Part shown: positions 1 through 6,342 of the stretch, piece by piece
Position numbering within the stretch: position 1 is the first letter of the stretch
How the letters are laid out: each line of letters begins with the position of its first letter
Assembly (NCBI GenBank): GCA_905236225.1
Contig: CAJOPM010000205.1
Location: 1-6,424 of the forward strand
From: an uncultured Eubacterium sp.
GTDB taxonomy: Bacteria; Bacillota; Clostridia; Lachnospirales; Lachnospiraceae
Reading direction: 5' to 3'
DNA: 6,424 nucleotides
Position numbers and translations under genes: made by a program
The notes under the pieces: generated by a model
The model's database searches: none
What the model was told of the DNA's origin: nothing
What the model saw: the letters and a program-made list of their open reading frames with translations, nothing else

Positions 1-20
1 CTGAGATAAACGCTCCGCTT

Positions 21-90
21 TTGATGCGCTTAAGATTTGCATATGAAATATGTCAGCTCCGCTGACGCAAATCTCGCGAGCGAGACTTGA
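21..90 (-). repeat. Structured palindromic repeat element, left copy, just after comEC
   Basis: Read on the minus strand from 90 to 21, it starts two bases after the comEC TAA codon. The opening hairpin (89-68) has the same CTCG loop and a 9-bp stem containing one G-U pair (86 with 71); on the plus strand that pair would be A-C, favouring a minus-strand RNA. Next come GTCAGC-gga-GCTGAC (66-52) and ATAT-ttc-ATAT (51-41), enclosed by AGATTTGC (74-67) and GCAAATCT (40-33). Together they make a three-way junction with no unpaired junction bases. The enclosing stem overlaps the 3' arm of the opening hairpin, so the two cannot form together. It ends GCGCATCAA (29-21) like the right copy. It probably lies in the 3' untranslated region of the operon, where it could influence mRNA end formation or stability. 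Confidence 0.7.
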
Positions 91-92
91 AT

Positions 93-2444
93 TTACCGGT
101 TCATAGTCCACACTCTGTAGCTATCCTGCTTTAAGCCCTGCGTTATTTTTATCTGACCGGATGCGCCTGTTTTATATATTCTCAGGGCATATTCTTTTAT
201 TCTATTTAGTGCTTCCTTATGCGGATGTCCGTAGCTGTTTCCCTCCTGATATGATATAGTGCAAATCTTCGGTTCCATCTCTTTTAGCATTATTTCTGAA
301 TTAGAATACTTACTTCCATGATGATCTGCCTTAAAGAAATCAAGATGTGAAATATCATATTTATCGGCAATCTCTTCTTCTTGCTCTATCCCTATATCCC
401 CACAAAACAATCCGCTAAAATCTTTATATCTTATAAGAACAGACAAGCATCCGTCATTAGGATCTTCATATACCTTATCGCCATCAGGAAAAATTACATC
501 TATTCTTCCCTCATCCCATTTAATAGAATCATTCGCCTTAGCCCATATGACGTTTATATCATTTTGAGATGCCATTAATGCTATATCAGCAATTTTTGAT
601 TCTTTTTTCATAGCTTTAGCAAATACTATATTATTAATCTTATAGCCGGATTGTATTACCTCAATTAATCCTGATATATGATCGTTGTCCGAATGGCTTA
701 CAAACCAATAATCTATGTGGCGGATTGCCTTTGACTTTAGAAACGGTAAAATGCAATATTTGCCGACATTTGACACCGACGTCGAACCGCCGTCTATAAA
801 TATATTATGATTTTTATCACATCTAAGATAAATACCATCGCCTTGACCTACATCAAGTATATCAAGTTCGAATTTCTTATCAGCTCTTGTAACCCCTAAT
901 ATAGTAGACAAATACATAGCGGCTATAATCACTCTTCTTCTTATCTTAGTATATTTAATCAAAAACACTCCAAGCATTATTATTAAATATATAATTAATA
1001 AAATGACAACTTTTGTTTTCCCGCTAATTACCTGATTAAACGGTATTTTAAGACTTAATTGGCACAGTTTTTCATACATATTTAAAATTACTTTAGCCAA
1101 AATAGCACTATAATTTGCAATAATATCCGCTCCTGCTGCAGATAAAACTGCTGCTAAGCTAAGGCTTGCGAGTAAAACAGAACTAAACGGAAGAATTAAG
1201 ATGTTTAGAAGTGTGCTAAGAAGAGGCACCTGATAATACACATACATTTGAATAGGCATCAGCATAATCTGAATCGATAAAGATACTATAAAACTCTTTT
1301 TAAGACTTATAATTATCTTAGTCTTTCTCGTAAGCTTTTCAAGATGCTTATCATCATCATTCATTTTTTTAATTACCTCTCTTGAGATAAAAATGATTCC
1401 AACTATAGAAAAATAAGAAAATATAAAACCTATATCCCATACGGCATTTGGATTTATAAAAAGCTCAATGGCTCCTGATATCGACAGCGCAACCAGAGTA
1501 TCATAACGTCTGTTTCGATATTCACTAAGTGTAAGGATAATAAACATAATAAGCGCTCTTAGGGCAGAAACACCACCGCCTATCATGCTCACATAGCATA
1601 TACACACAGCTATCGAAATTATTGCGCTTATTTTCCTCGGCAGATTGCACCATGTTAATAAACCGTTTATCAGCATTGCAAAAAATGTTACATGCAAACC
1701 TGAAACAGCCATAAGATGTGCAATTCCCGCATCCTGATAGAGCTGCTTTATTTCATCTTCCAAAAGATTTTTTTGTCCTAAAACAATGGCTTTGGCTAAA
1801 GATGCATCATTGCTATCAAAAATTCTATCATAACCGGCCTCTATTTTCTTTCTGAAGTTATATAGAGCATCTGCAAAATAATTGCATTTTGAATACTGTC
1901 TAATAACAGATGCATTAACTATTGTTCCTGATATTTCTTTGGCTCTATAATAAATTGCGGTATCAAAACCGCCCTCATTACTTGCGCTCTTTGGCATATA
2001 AAATATGCCATTAATAATATATCCTGCACCGCATTTTATATCCTGTGTTTTATTAAGATAAACTTTTATCTTTTTAAACTTGTATTTCTTCGCATCACAC
2101 ACAGCTATTCCACTTTTTAGAACAACTACGGTAGCATCATCTCCTTCTTTGATACTTTGAACTTTTCCTAAAACTCTAATAATATGCGAATCACACAATT
2201 TCATATCATTTTGCTTTTGAAAATTAAGATTAACATAGCAAACAAAGCTCCCTAATATAAAGGCAGCTATAATAATTGTAAATGTTATCGCTGATGGGAG
2301 TCTTTTTTTGAAAATTTTGACATATAAAGAAAGTCCCACAAAGAAAAAAACTAAAAAAATCACCACCGGCACTGAAAATCGCATCCATAGAATCACAGAA
2401 AAGATAAAGCTAAGTGCCGCAAACAGAATGGTTCTAACTGACAA
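93..2444 (-). CDS. comEC: ComEC/Rec2 DNA-uptake channel protein with C-terminal metallo-beta-lactamase domain
   Basis: Membrane channel for single-stranded DNA in natural transformation. It acts after ComEA, and its outer beta-lactamase-fold domain is thought to degrade the non-transported strand (family knowledge). At 783 residues it has the normal full length. Visible in order: N-terminal membrane segments (about 5-70), a soluble DUF4131/OB-like region (about 80-180), a polytopic Competence domain (about 215-500) with the signature HLMAVSGLHVTF at 243-254, and a metallo-beta-lactamase domain (about 525-770). That last domain shows DVGQGDG (531-537), the metal-site motif HSDNDH (584-589), CGD (681-683), DHHGSK (707-712) and GHPH (739-742), so the nuclease-like site looks intact. 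The start is TTG: AGGAG lies nine bases upstream, and the next Met (residue 21) would remove part of the first membrane segment. It is the last gene of the operon, 19 bases after the GerMN gene. No frameshift or missing key motif is seen. Function in this organism is untested. Confidence 0.96.
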   Translation of the reverse strand: MSVRTILFAALSFIFSVILWMRFSVPVVIFLVFFFVGLSLYVKIFKKRLPSAITFTIIIAAFILGSFVCYVNLNFQKQNDMKLCDSHIIRVLGKVQSIKEGDDATVVVLKSGIAVCDAKKYKFKKIKVYLNKTQDIKCGAGYIINGIFYMPKSASNEGGFDTAIYYRAKEISGTIVNASVIRQYSKCNYFADALYNFRKKIEAGYDRIFDSNDASLAKAIVLGQKNLLEDEIKQLYQDAGIAHLMAVSGLHVTFFAMLINGLLTWCNLPRKISAIISIAVCICYVSMIGGGVSALRALIMFIILTLSEYRNRRYDTLVALSISGAIELFINPNAVWDIGFIFSYFSIVGIIFISREVIKKMNDDDKHLEKLTRKTKIIISLKKSFIVSLSIQIMLMPIQMYVYYQVPLLSTLLNILILPFSSVLLASLSLAAVLSAAGADIIANYSAILAKVILNMYEKLCQLSLKIPFNQVISGKTKVVILLIIYLIIMLGVFLIKYTKIRRRVIIAAMYLSTILGVTRADKKFELDILDVGQGDGIYLRCDKNHNIFIDGGSTSVSNVGKYCILPFLKSKAIRHIDYWFVSHSDNDHISGLIEVIQSGYKINNIVFAKAMKKESKIADIALMASQNDINVIWAKANDSIKWDEGRIDVIFPDGDKVYEDPNDGCLSVLIRYKDFSGLFCGDIGIEQEEEIADKYDISHLDFFKADHHGSKYSNSEIMLKEMEPKICTISYQEGNSYGHPHKEALNRIKEYALRIYKTGASGQIKITQGLKQDSYRVWTMNR

Positions 2445-2458
2445 TATTTATTTCTCCT
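2445..2458 (-). promoter_or_regulatory. Ribosome binding site for the TTG start of comEC
   Basis: AGGAGA at 2458-2453 stands in the 19-base gap after the GerMN stop codon. The AGGAG core is nine bases from the TTG at 2444. It is the strongest Shine-Dalgarno in the operon and offsets the weaker TTG codon. Confidence 0.75.
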
Positions 2459-2463
2459 ATTAT

Positions 2464-3426
2464 TTAATTATCCGAATTAAATTCATCCTCCGTCTCTTGA
2501 CTTGAAATATATTCATCAGATGATATCACTAAATCTAAGTTTCTCTCATATAGATTATCAAGCGAATAATCCTTGCGAAGAATCATATCACTGCTTCCCT
2601 CTACAGATATTTGAACCTCATTGATATCCACTAAAGAAGTAAGAGTATCAACTATCGAGTAAATAATAACATCTTCACTAATATTATAATTTTGATTAAG
2701 AAAGGCAGATGAAAAATTAACTATACATATTCCATCTATCAAAGACACCCCCAGCAGTTTAACATCATCCGGAATAGTTTTTTGAAGGGATGAATCCTCA
2801 GGTGCCTCTAACAGGCTCTGTATTGCAACTTTTTCAACAGAAACATCGCTGCTTACATAGACATTTCTAGTAGTTTCCACAAGTTTTTGCCCGGTTGAAT
2901 CAGCGTAATAAAGCGTAAGATTATACTGCTGAATTGAATTGATATCATCTGAAGGATTGGTCGCAAAATCATCTTGCGTCATATAACCTACAACATTACC
3001 AAGAGCATCCTCTAAAGGCTGCCCTTCTATCGAAAATGATATGTAACTGATTCCCTCAACCTGACATAGTGTCTGTACTACAGCCGCTCTGCACAACACT
3101 TCTCTTGCCTTATCCATTTGCAGATAATCATTACTAAAATCAATAAGGAGCTGCTCATCATTTAATGTAAAACCAATCACCTCAACATCGGTAGGTATTG
3201 GGTTAATATAGTCAATTTCTCCTTGGTCATTTCGCATTAATTCAAGCAGCTCGTTAATAAGTTCATCAGTATCAACTGTCCTGGTATCGTAATCTTTTTC
3301 TACAATACTGCTCTCATCGCTGCTAAGATAGTTGATCTTGTAATCACCTTCGCTTGATTCCTTAGCACAGCCATACAAGAAAATTCCCAACACAAGCAGC
3401 GTAATTAAATATATAACTTTTTTCAA
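2464..3426 (-). CDS. Lipoprotein with two tandem GerMN domains
   Basis: Predicted surface lipoprotein of 320 residues. Lys2-Lys3 and a hydrophobic stretch are followed by the lipobox LYGC, with the lipid-carrying cysteine at residue 20. Two GerMN-type repeats follow. The first (about 50-150) contains LIDFSNDYL (94-102), and the second (about 165-290) contains the matching IVNFSSAFL (235-243). Each repeat runs from a strand and proline-containing loop (NPIPTDVEVIGF, KTIPDDVKLLGV) into the FS motif and then a helix. The acidic C-terminus (about 303-320) looks disordered. GerMN domains occur in spore protein GerM and in actinobacterial LpqB, which modulates the MtrB kinase; no enzymatic activity is established for the fold. 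The start codon is TTG, supported by GGGAG seven bases upstream and by the correct signal-peptide length. The gene sits 32 bases after a histidine kinase, so an accessory role to that kinase is plausible but inferred. A sporulation role cannot be excluded. Confidence 0.9.
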   Translation of the reverse strand: MKKVIYLITLLVLGIFLYGCAKESSEGDYKINYLSSDESSIVEKDYDTRTVDTDELINELLELMRNDQGEIDYINPIPTDVEVIGFTLNDEQLLIDFSNDYLQMDKAREVLCRAAVVQTLCQVEGISYISFSIEGQPLEDALGNVVGYMTQDDFATNPSDDINSIQQYNLTLYYADSTGQKLVETTRNVYVSSDVSVEKVAIQSLLEAPEDSSLQKTIPDDVKLLGVSLIDGICIVNFSSAFLNQNYNISEDVIIYSIVDTLTSLVDINEVQISVEGSSDMILRKDYSLDNLYERNLDLVISSDEYISSQETEDEFNSDN

Positions 3427-3438
3427 ATCAAATCTCCC
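3427..3438 (-). promoter_or_regulatory. Ribosome binding site for the TTG start of the GerMN lipoprotein
   Basis: GGGAG at 3438-3434 precedes TTG at 3426 by seven bases. No in-frame ATG or GTG near this point would give a complete lipoprotein signal peptide, so the non-AUG start is well supported. Confidence 0.75.
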
Positions 3439-3458
3439 GAATGGTAATTCTAATAAAT

Positions 3459-4898
3459 TTAGTTAAGCGGTACATTAACATAGTTAAGAGGAATTCTTAC
3501 AACGAAGGTACTTCCCTCCCCTAACACACTATGTACTTTTATCGTACCATGATGCATAAGGACACTGCTTCTGGCAATTGCAAGTCCAAGCCCTGTTCCG
3601 CCGATTTCTCTTGAATGAGACTTATCAGCTCTATAGAATCTTTCAAAAATATGATCAATGCTATCTTCCGGTATACCCATACCTGAATCTTCTACCTTCA
3701 CAAAGAAATATTGGTGATCCGAATTTAATGACACATGAACGAATCCTTCTGTCTCATTGTATTTGATAGCATTTTCTATAAGATTAGAGAGTGCAAGCGT
3801 AAGCTTGACCTCATCCACCTCTGCCGTAACCGGTCTAAAGCTTTCGAGCACAAGCTCTACGTTTTGCTTCTCTGCTATAGGCCTTAGTCTCTTCATAATG
3901 AGCTCTAACAAATCGTTGATACTGACGCTTTGTATGTCTATCGTTCCCTCTTGCCTGTCCATTTTAACAAGCGTAAGTAAATCTGAAATTATCTGGGATT
4001 CTCTATCTATTTCTTTGGCTATATCAGTCATAAACTCCTGATAAAGTTCTACAGGAACATCTTCTTGTGTCACAAGAGAATCTGCCAATAATTTCATAGA
4101 AGTAAGTGGTGTTCTAAGCTCGTGCGAGACATTTGATACAAACTCCTGCCTAGATGAATCAAGCACATTCATGTTGTCTATAAGCTGATTGGCAGCCACA
4201 GCAATATCTCTTGCCTCTATATATCCCCCTTCGGAAATCTTAGCTCCGGCTACACCCATACGAAATGATCCAAGCTCTCTTGCCATTTTTCTCATAGGCG
4301 ATGCAAGCCTTGCCGAAAGCCACACTGCAAAAATAATTATAATAAGTGCCGACGCTGCAAGGATAATATAATTAATGCTTTGCATATCGTATTTTGTAAT
4401 TTCAAATATATTGGTCGATACGCTAACAGCAAGAACTCCCATTACTTTAGAAGAAGAGGCAATAATAGGTACTGACACCTTGATATATGAATTCTTCTTA
4501 TCGTAATCGGAAATTTCTTGCCCCTTAAAGCTGCCTATAACGTCCTTTGAGATAATAATTTTACCATCATCAAGGTTGTATGAATCCGCCACAATATGAA
4601 ATGACCTATCAACAACAAGCACTCTTCCGTCATATATTGCAGAAAGCTGTTCAATCTGAGCATTAATATTTTCCAGGGAAGTATCGTCAAGATAATCCGA
4701 TGTGGCAATCTGACTTGCCAGCAATTTGGTCTGAGTAAGAACATCCATGGTTCTGTTGGAAACCGAAGAGTTCTCATAGGATTTAAGCATCCCTCTTGCC
4801 ATAATGAAAGAGGGTGCTATTCCAAAGAAAATAATAGTTATAAATATATAAAATCGTAGACTTTTATAAAATCTTTTACGTATCTTAAAAATCTTCAT
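3459..4898 (-). CDS. Membrane sensor histidine kinase (HAMP-HisKA-HATPase, WalK/PhoR-like)
   Basis: Sensor kinase of 479 residues, presumed partner of the response regulator just upstream. It has a basic N-terminus, a membrane segment at about 16-35 and an extracytoplasmic domain at about 38-172. The strand pattern of that domain (GRVLVVDRSFHIVADS, then VSVPI and GVLAVSVS) resembles a single Cache/PAS-like sensor. A second membrane segment lies at about 177-199, followed by a HAMP linker (about 195-248). The HisKA motif is FVSNVSHELRTPLTS, with phospho-accepting His259. The ATPase domain has an intact N box (NLIENAIKYN, 372-381), G1 (DSGMGIP, 404-410), F box (FERFYR, 418-423) and G2 (GGTGLGLA, 433-440). 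Unlike typical WalK there is no room for a cytoplasmic PAS domain between HAMP and HisKA. The ATG lies nine bases after the regulator's TGA, in the same frame, and has no close Shine-Dalgarno. Its nearest candidate, AAGGGAG, is 20 bases away, so translational coupling is likely. The signal sensed is unknown. Confidence 0.95.
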   Translation of the reverse strand: MKIFKIRKRFYKSLRFYIFITIIFFGIAPSFIMARGMLKSYENSSVSNRTMDVLTQTKLLASQIATSDYLDDTSLENINAQIEQLSAIYDGRVLVVDRSFHIVADSYNLDDGKIIISKDVIGSFKGQEISDYDKKNSYIKVSVPIIASSSKVMGVLAVSVSTNIFEITKYDMQSINYIILAASALIIIIFAVWLSARLASPMRKMARELGSFRMGVAGAKISEGGYIEARDIAVAANQLIDNMNVLDSSRQEFVSNVSHELRTPLTSMKLLADSLVTQEDVPVELYQEFMTDIAKEIDRESQIISDLLTLVKMDRQEGTIDIQSVSINDLLELIMKRLRPIAEKQNVELVLESFRPVTAEVDEVKLTLALSNLIENAIKYNETEGFVHVSLNSDHQYFFVKVEDSGMGIPEDSIDHIFERFYRADKSHSREIGGTGLGLAIARSSVLMHHGTIKVHSVLGEGSTFVVRIPLNYVNVPLN

Positions 4899-4907
4899 TA
4901 TTAAATA

Positions 4908-5609
4908 TCAGGCACCGGCTCCCTTGTAGTAATAGCCCATACCCCACTTAGTGTGAACATATTTCGGCTCGCTGGGATTATCCTCAATTTTCTCGCGAAG
5001 TCTTCTGATATGTACATCAACAGTTCTTACATCTCCGGGATATTCATATCCCCATACCGTATTAAGCAACTGCTCTCTGCCAAATACCTTGTCGGGATTT
5101 GTAACTAGCAATTCCAATAAATCAAACTCCTTAGAGGTAAGTCTAATTTCCTTGCCAAGTATAAGCAGTCGTCTGGATTGTCTATCCAAATGCAAATCGC
5201 CATTTTCTATAACATTATCAACTGAAGCTTTTTGCGTAGCAGCTGGCGTCTGTCTTCTTAAGATGGCTTTAATACGCGCCTTGACCTCTAAGATATTAAA
5301 TGGTTTTGTGATATAATCATCAGCTCCATAATCGAGTCCTAATATCTTGTCCATATCTTCGGATTTCGCAGTCAACATAATAATCGGTACCATGGAGAAT
5401 TCTCTGATTGCCTGGCAAACTTCAAATCCGTCCATCTTCGGCAGCATCACATCTAAGAGTATAATATCATATTCATTACTCTTAACTTTGTTTAGTGCTT
5501 CAAGCCCGTCATATGCCACTTCCACATCCATGTCATCTTGCATCAGGCTATATCTGATACCCTTAACTATAAGCTTTTCATCATCTACAACTAATACTTT
5601 CCTTGCCAT
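4908..5609 (-). CDS. OmpR/PhoB-family response regulator (WalR-like)
   Basis: DNA-binding response regulator of 233 residues, the usual length for the family. The receiver domain (about 3-118) has the acidic pair Asp9-Asp10, phospho-acceptor Asp53 in LLDVMLPKMDG, Thr80 in MLTAK and Lys102 in TKPF, so all switch residues are present. A variable linker (about 119-134) leads to a winged-helix domain (about 135-230) with LTSKEFDLLELL, the recognition-helix region VRTVDVHIRRLREKIE, and the C-terminal wing hairpin (GMGYYYKG). The receiver resembles WalR/YycF and PhoP of Firmicutes, but I cannot assign orthology from sequence alone. ATG start: AAGGATGGAAGATC just upstream overlaps the comEA stop and supplies a ribosome site. 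It follows comEA by 16 bases and precedes its presumed kinase by nine, so it is part of the same operon. Targets are unknown; autoregulation of the operon or control of envelope genes are guesses. Confidence 0.96.
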   Translation of the reverse strand: MARKVLVVDDEKLIVKGIRYSLMQDDMDVEVAYDGLEALNKVKSNEYDIILLDVMLPKMDGFEVCQAIREFSMVPIIMLTAKSEDMDKILGLDYGADDYITKPFNILEVKARIKAILRRQTPAATQKASVDNVIENGDLHLDRQSRRLLILGKEIRLTSKEFDLLELLVTNPDKVFGREQLLNTVWGYEYPGDVRTVDVHIRRLREKIEDNPSEPKYVHTKWGMGYYYKGAGA

Positions 5610-5625
5610 TTTGATCTTCCATCCT

Positions 5626-6210
5626 TTAATTGACCGTAACCTGATCTTTTATGTTGTCAAATGTGGCTTCTCCAATCCCCGAGACATTCATTACATCCTC
5701 TATAGCCTTATAGGCTCCTGATTGTTCACGATATGCAATTATACTCTGCGCCTTAACTTCTCCAATTCCGGATAATGTCATAAGCTCATCTGCTCCTGCT
5801 GTGTTAAGATTAATCTTGCCGCTATCGCTATCGGATGTCATATCCGAATCGGTAGATACGCTGTCCTTATTGCCTTGCTCGGCAGGTACTACCACCATCT
5901 GACCGTCCATAGCTATTTGTGCCAGATTAATGGATGCTTCGTCAGCCTTTTTTGTGAATCCACCGGCTTTTTTTACCACCTCAAAAAGCCGGCTCTCTGA
6001 CGAAACCTCGTATACTCCGGGATTCTTAACCTGCCCACATATATATACGCAAATATATTTATTATTATTTGTATTGTCATCGGATAACTGCGTCATTGAC
6101 TCATCCGACATTATAATATCTTCGTTACTATTATCAGCGCACGCCACAAAAAACAGGGCTGATAAAACAATAAGCACTGCTAATAACGCTTTCTTTATAG
6201 TACTATTCAT
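5626..6210 (-). CDS. comEA: ComEA-like DNA-binding protein (SLBB + helix-hairpin-helix), predicted membrane-anchored
   Basis: Extracellular double-stranded-DNA receptor for transformation, expected to hand DNA to ComEC. The 194-residue protein begins with a Lys-containing hydrophobic segment (about 6-23) ending FVAC at 21-24. This could be a lipobox-like signal (Cys24) or simply a membrane anchor. A polar, Asp/Asn-rich stretch follows, then an SLBB domain (about 51-110; YICGQVKNPGVYEV, LFEVVKKAGGF), an acidic Ser/Asp linker (about 115-130), and a ComEA-type domain (132-194) starting KINLNTAGADEL. Its two helix-hairpin-helix motifs are LSGIGEVKAQSI (146-157) and VSGIGEATFDNI (176-187). Start choice: an in-frame ATG at 6267 would add 19 residues that disrupt a signal peptide, and it lies upstream of the likely transcription start. 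The ATG at 6210 has AGAGG five bases upstream and gives a clean N-terminus. It is the first gene of the operon; no comEB lies between it and comEC. Confidence 0.94.
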   Translation of the reverse strand: MNSTIKKALLAVLIVLSALFFVACADNSNEDIIMSDESMTQLSDDNTNNNKYICVYICGQVKNPGVYEVSSESRLFEVVKKAGGFTKKADEASINLAQIAMDGQMVVVPAEQGNKDSVSTDSDMTSDSDSGKINLNTAGADELMTLSGIGEVKAQSIIAYREQSGAYKAIEDVMNVSGIGEATFDNIKDQVTVN

Positions 6211-6220
6211 ACAATCCTCT
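6211..6220 (-). promoter_or_regulatory. Ribosome binding site deciding the comEA start
   Basis: The minus strand reads AGAGGATTGT directly before ATG. AGAGG lies five bases from the start codon, a normal distance. The alternative ATG at 6267 has only a weak GTAGGT upstream. Confidence 0.7.
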
Positions 6221-6256
6221 TTTCTAAATAAAGGGGATTCGTATACATCAAAATCT

Positions 6257-6285
6257 ATTGTAACCATTTTCGACCTACTTTACAA
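6257..6285 (-). promoter_or_regulatory. Sigma-A-type promoter of the comEA-comEC operon
   Basis: On the minus strand TTGTAA (6285-6280) and TACAAT (6262-6257) are separated by exactly 17 bases. They match the -35 consensus at 4 of 6 and the -10 consensus at 5 of 6. Transcription would start near 6250, giving a leader of about 40 bases before the comEA ATG at 6210. The ATG at 6267 then falls inside the promoter, which supports the shorter comEA start. Prediction from sequence only; no start-site data. Confidence 0.65.
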
Positions 6286-6309
6286 GATAGGGAATGGTAA
6301 TTTTGATTA

Positions 6310-6328
6310 CATCAAGCTTCTATTGATG
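6310..6328. repeat. Short inverted repeat upstream of the operon promoter
   Basis: CATCAA (6310-6315) and TTGATG (6323-6328) form a 6-bp inverted repeat around a seven-base centre. An overlapping smaller palindrome, TTGAT-tac-ATCAA, lies at 6303-6315. Both sit about 20-45 bases upstream of the -35 hexamer, where an operator or activator site would be reasonable. No U-tract follows on either strand, so it is not an obvious terminator. TTGATGC (6323-6329) could also pair with GCATCAA at the far end of the neighbouring structured repeat (6418-6424). The function is unknown and chance is possible. Confidence 0.35.
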
Positions 6329-6342
6329 CCATAGCGCATAAG

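Noticed and set aside
1..92. Rho-independent terminator after comEC
   Set aside because: Good hairpins are present, but none on the minus strand is followed by a run of U residues, so I describe them as a structured repeat and not as an intrinsic terminator.
3578..5721. Plus-strand open frames within the kinase and regulator genes
   Set aside because: They are antisense shadows of well-supported minus-strand genes, rich in Ser/Leu/Ile with no recognisable domains.
93..6210. Composite transposon carrying the com operon between terminal inverted repeats
   Set aside because: The flanking repeats are inverted, but no transposase or integrase gene is present and composition looks even across the genes; the repeats more likely belong to a dispersed intergenic family.
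5626..6267. Longer comEA reading frame starting at the ATG at 6267
   Set aside because: That ATG lies within the predicted promoter spacer, upstream of the likely transcription start. It has a weak ribosome site and would put an acidic 19-residue extension before the signal segment.
3440..6298. Shared AATTACCATTC upstream of the GerMN gene and of comEA
   Set aside because: A few 11-base matches are expected by chance in a window of this size, and one copy is not near any promoter-like sequence.
6279..6311. WalR-type operator (two TGTWAH half-sites at 6311-6306 and 6284-6279)
   Set aside because: The half-sites are 27 bases apart instead of the 11-base register of the known direct repeat, and such short motifs are expected by chance in AT-rich DNA.
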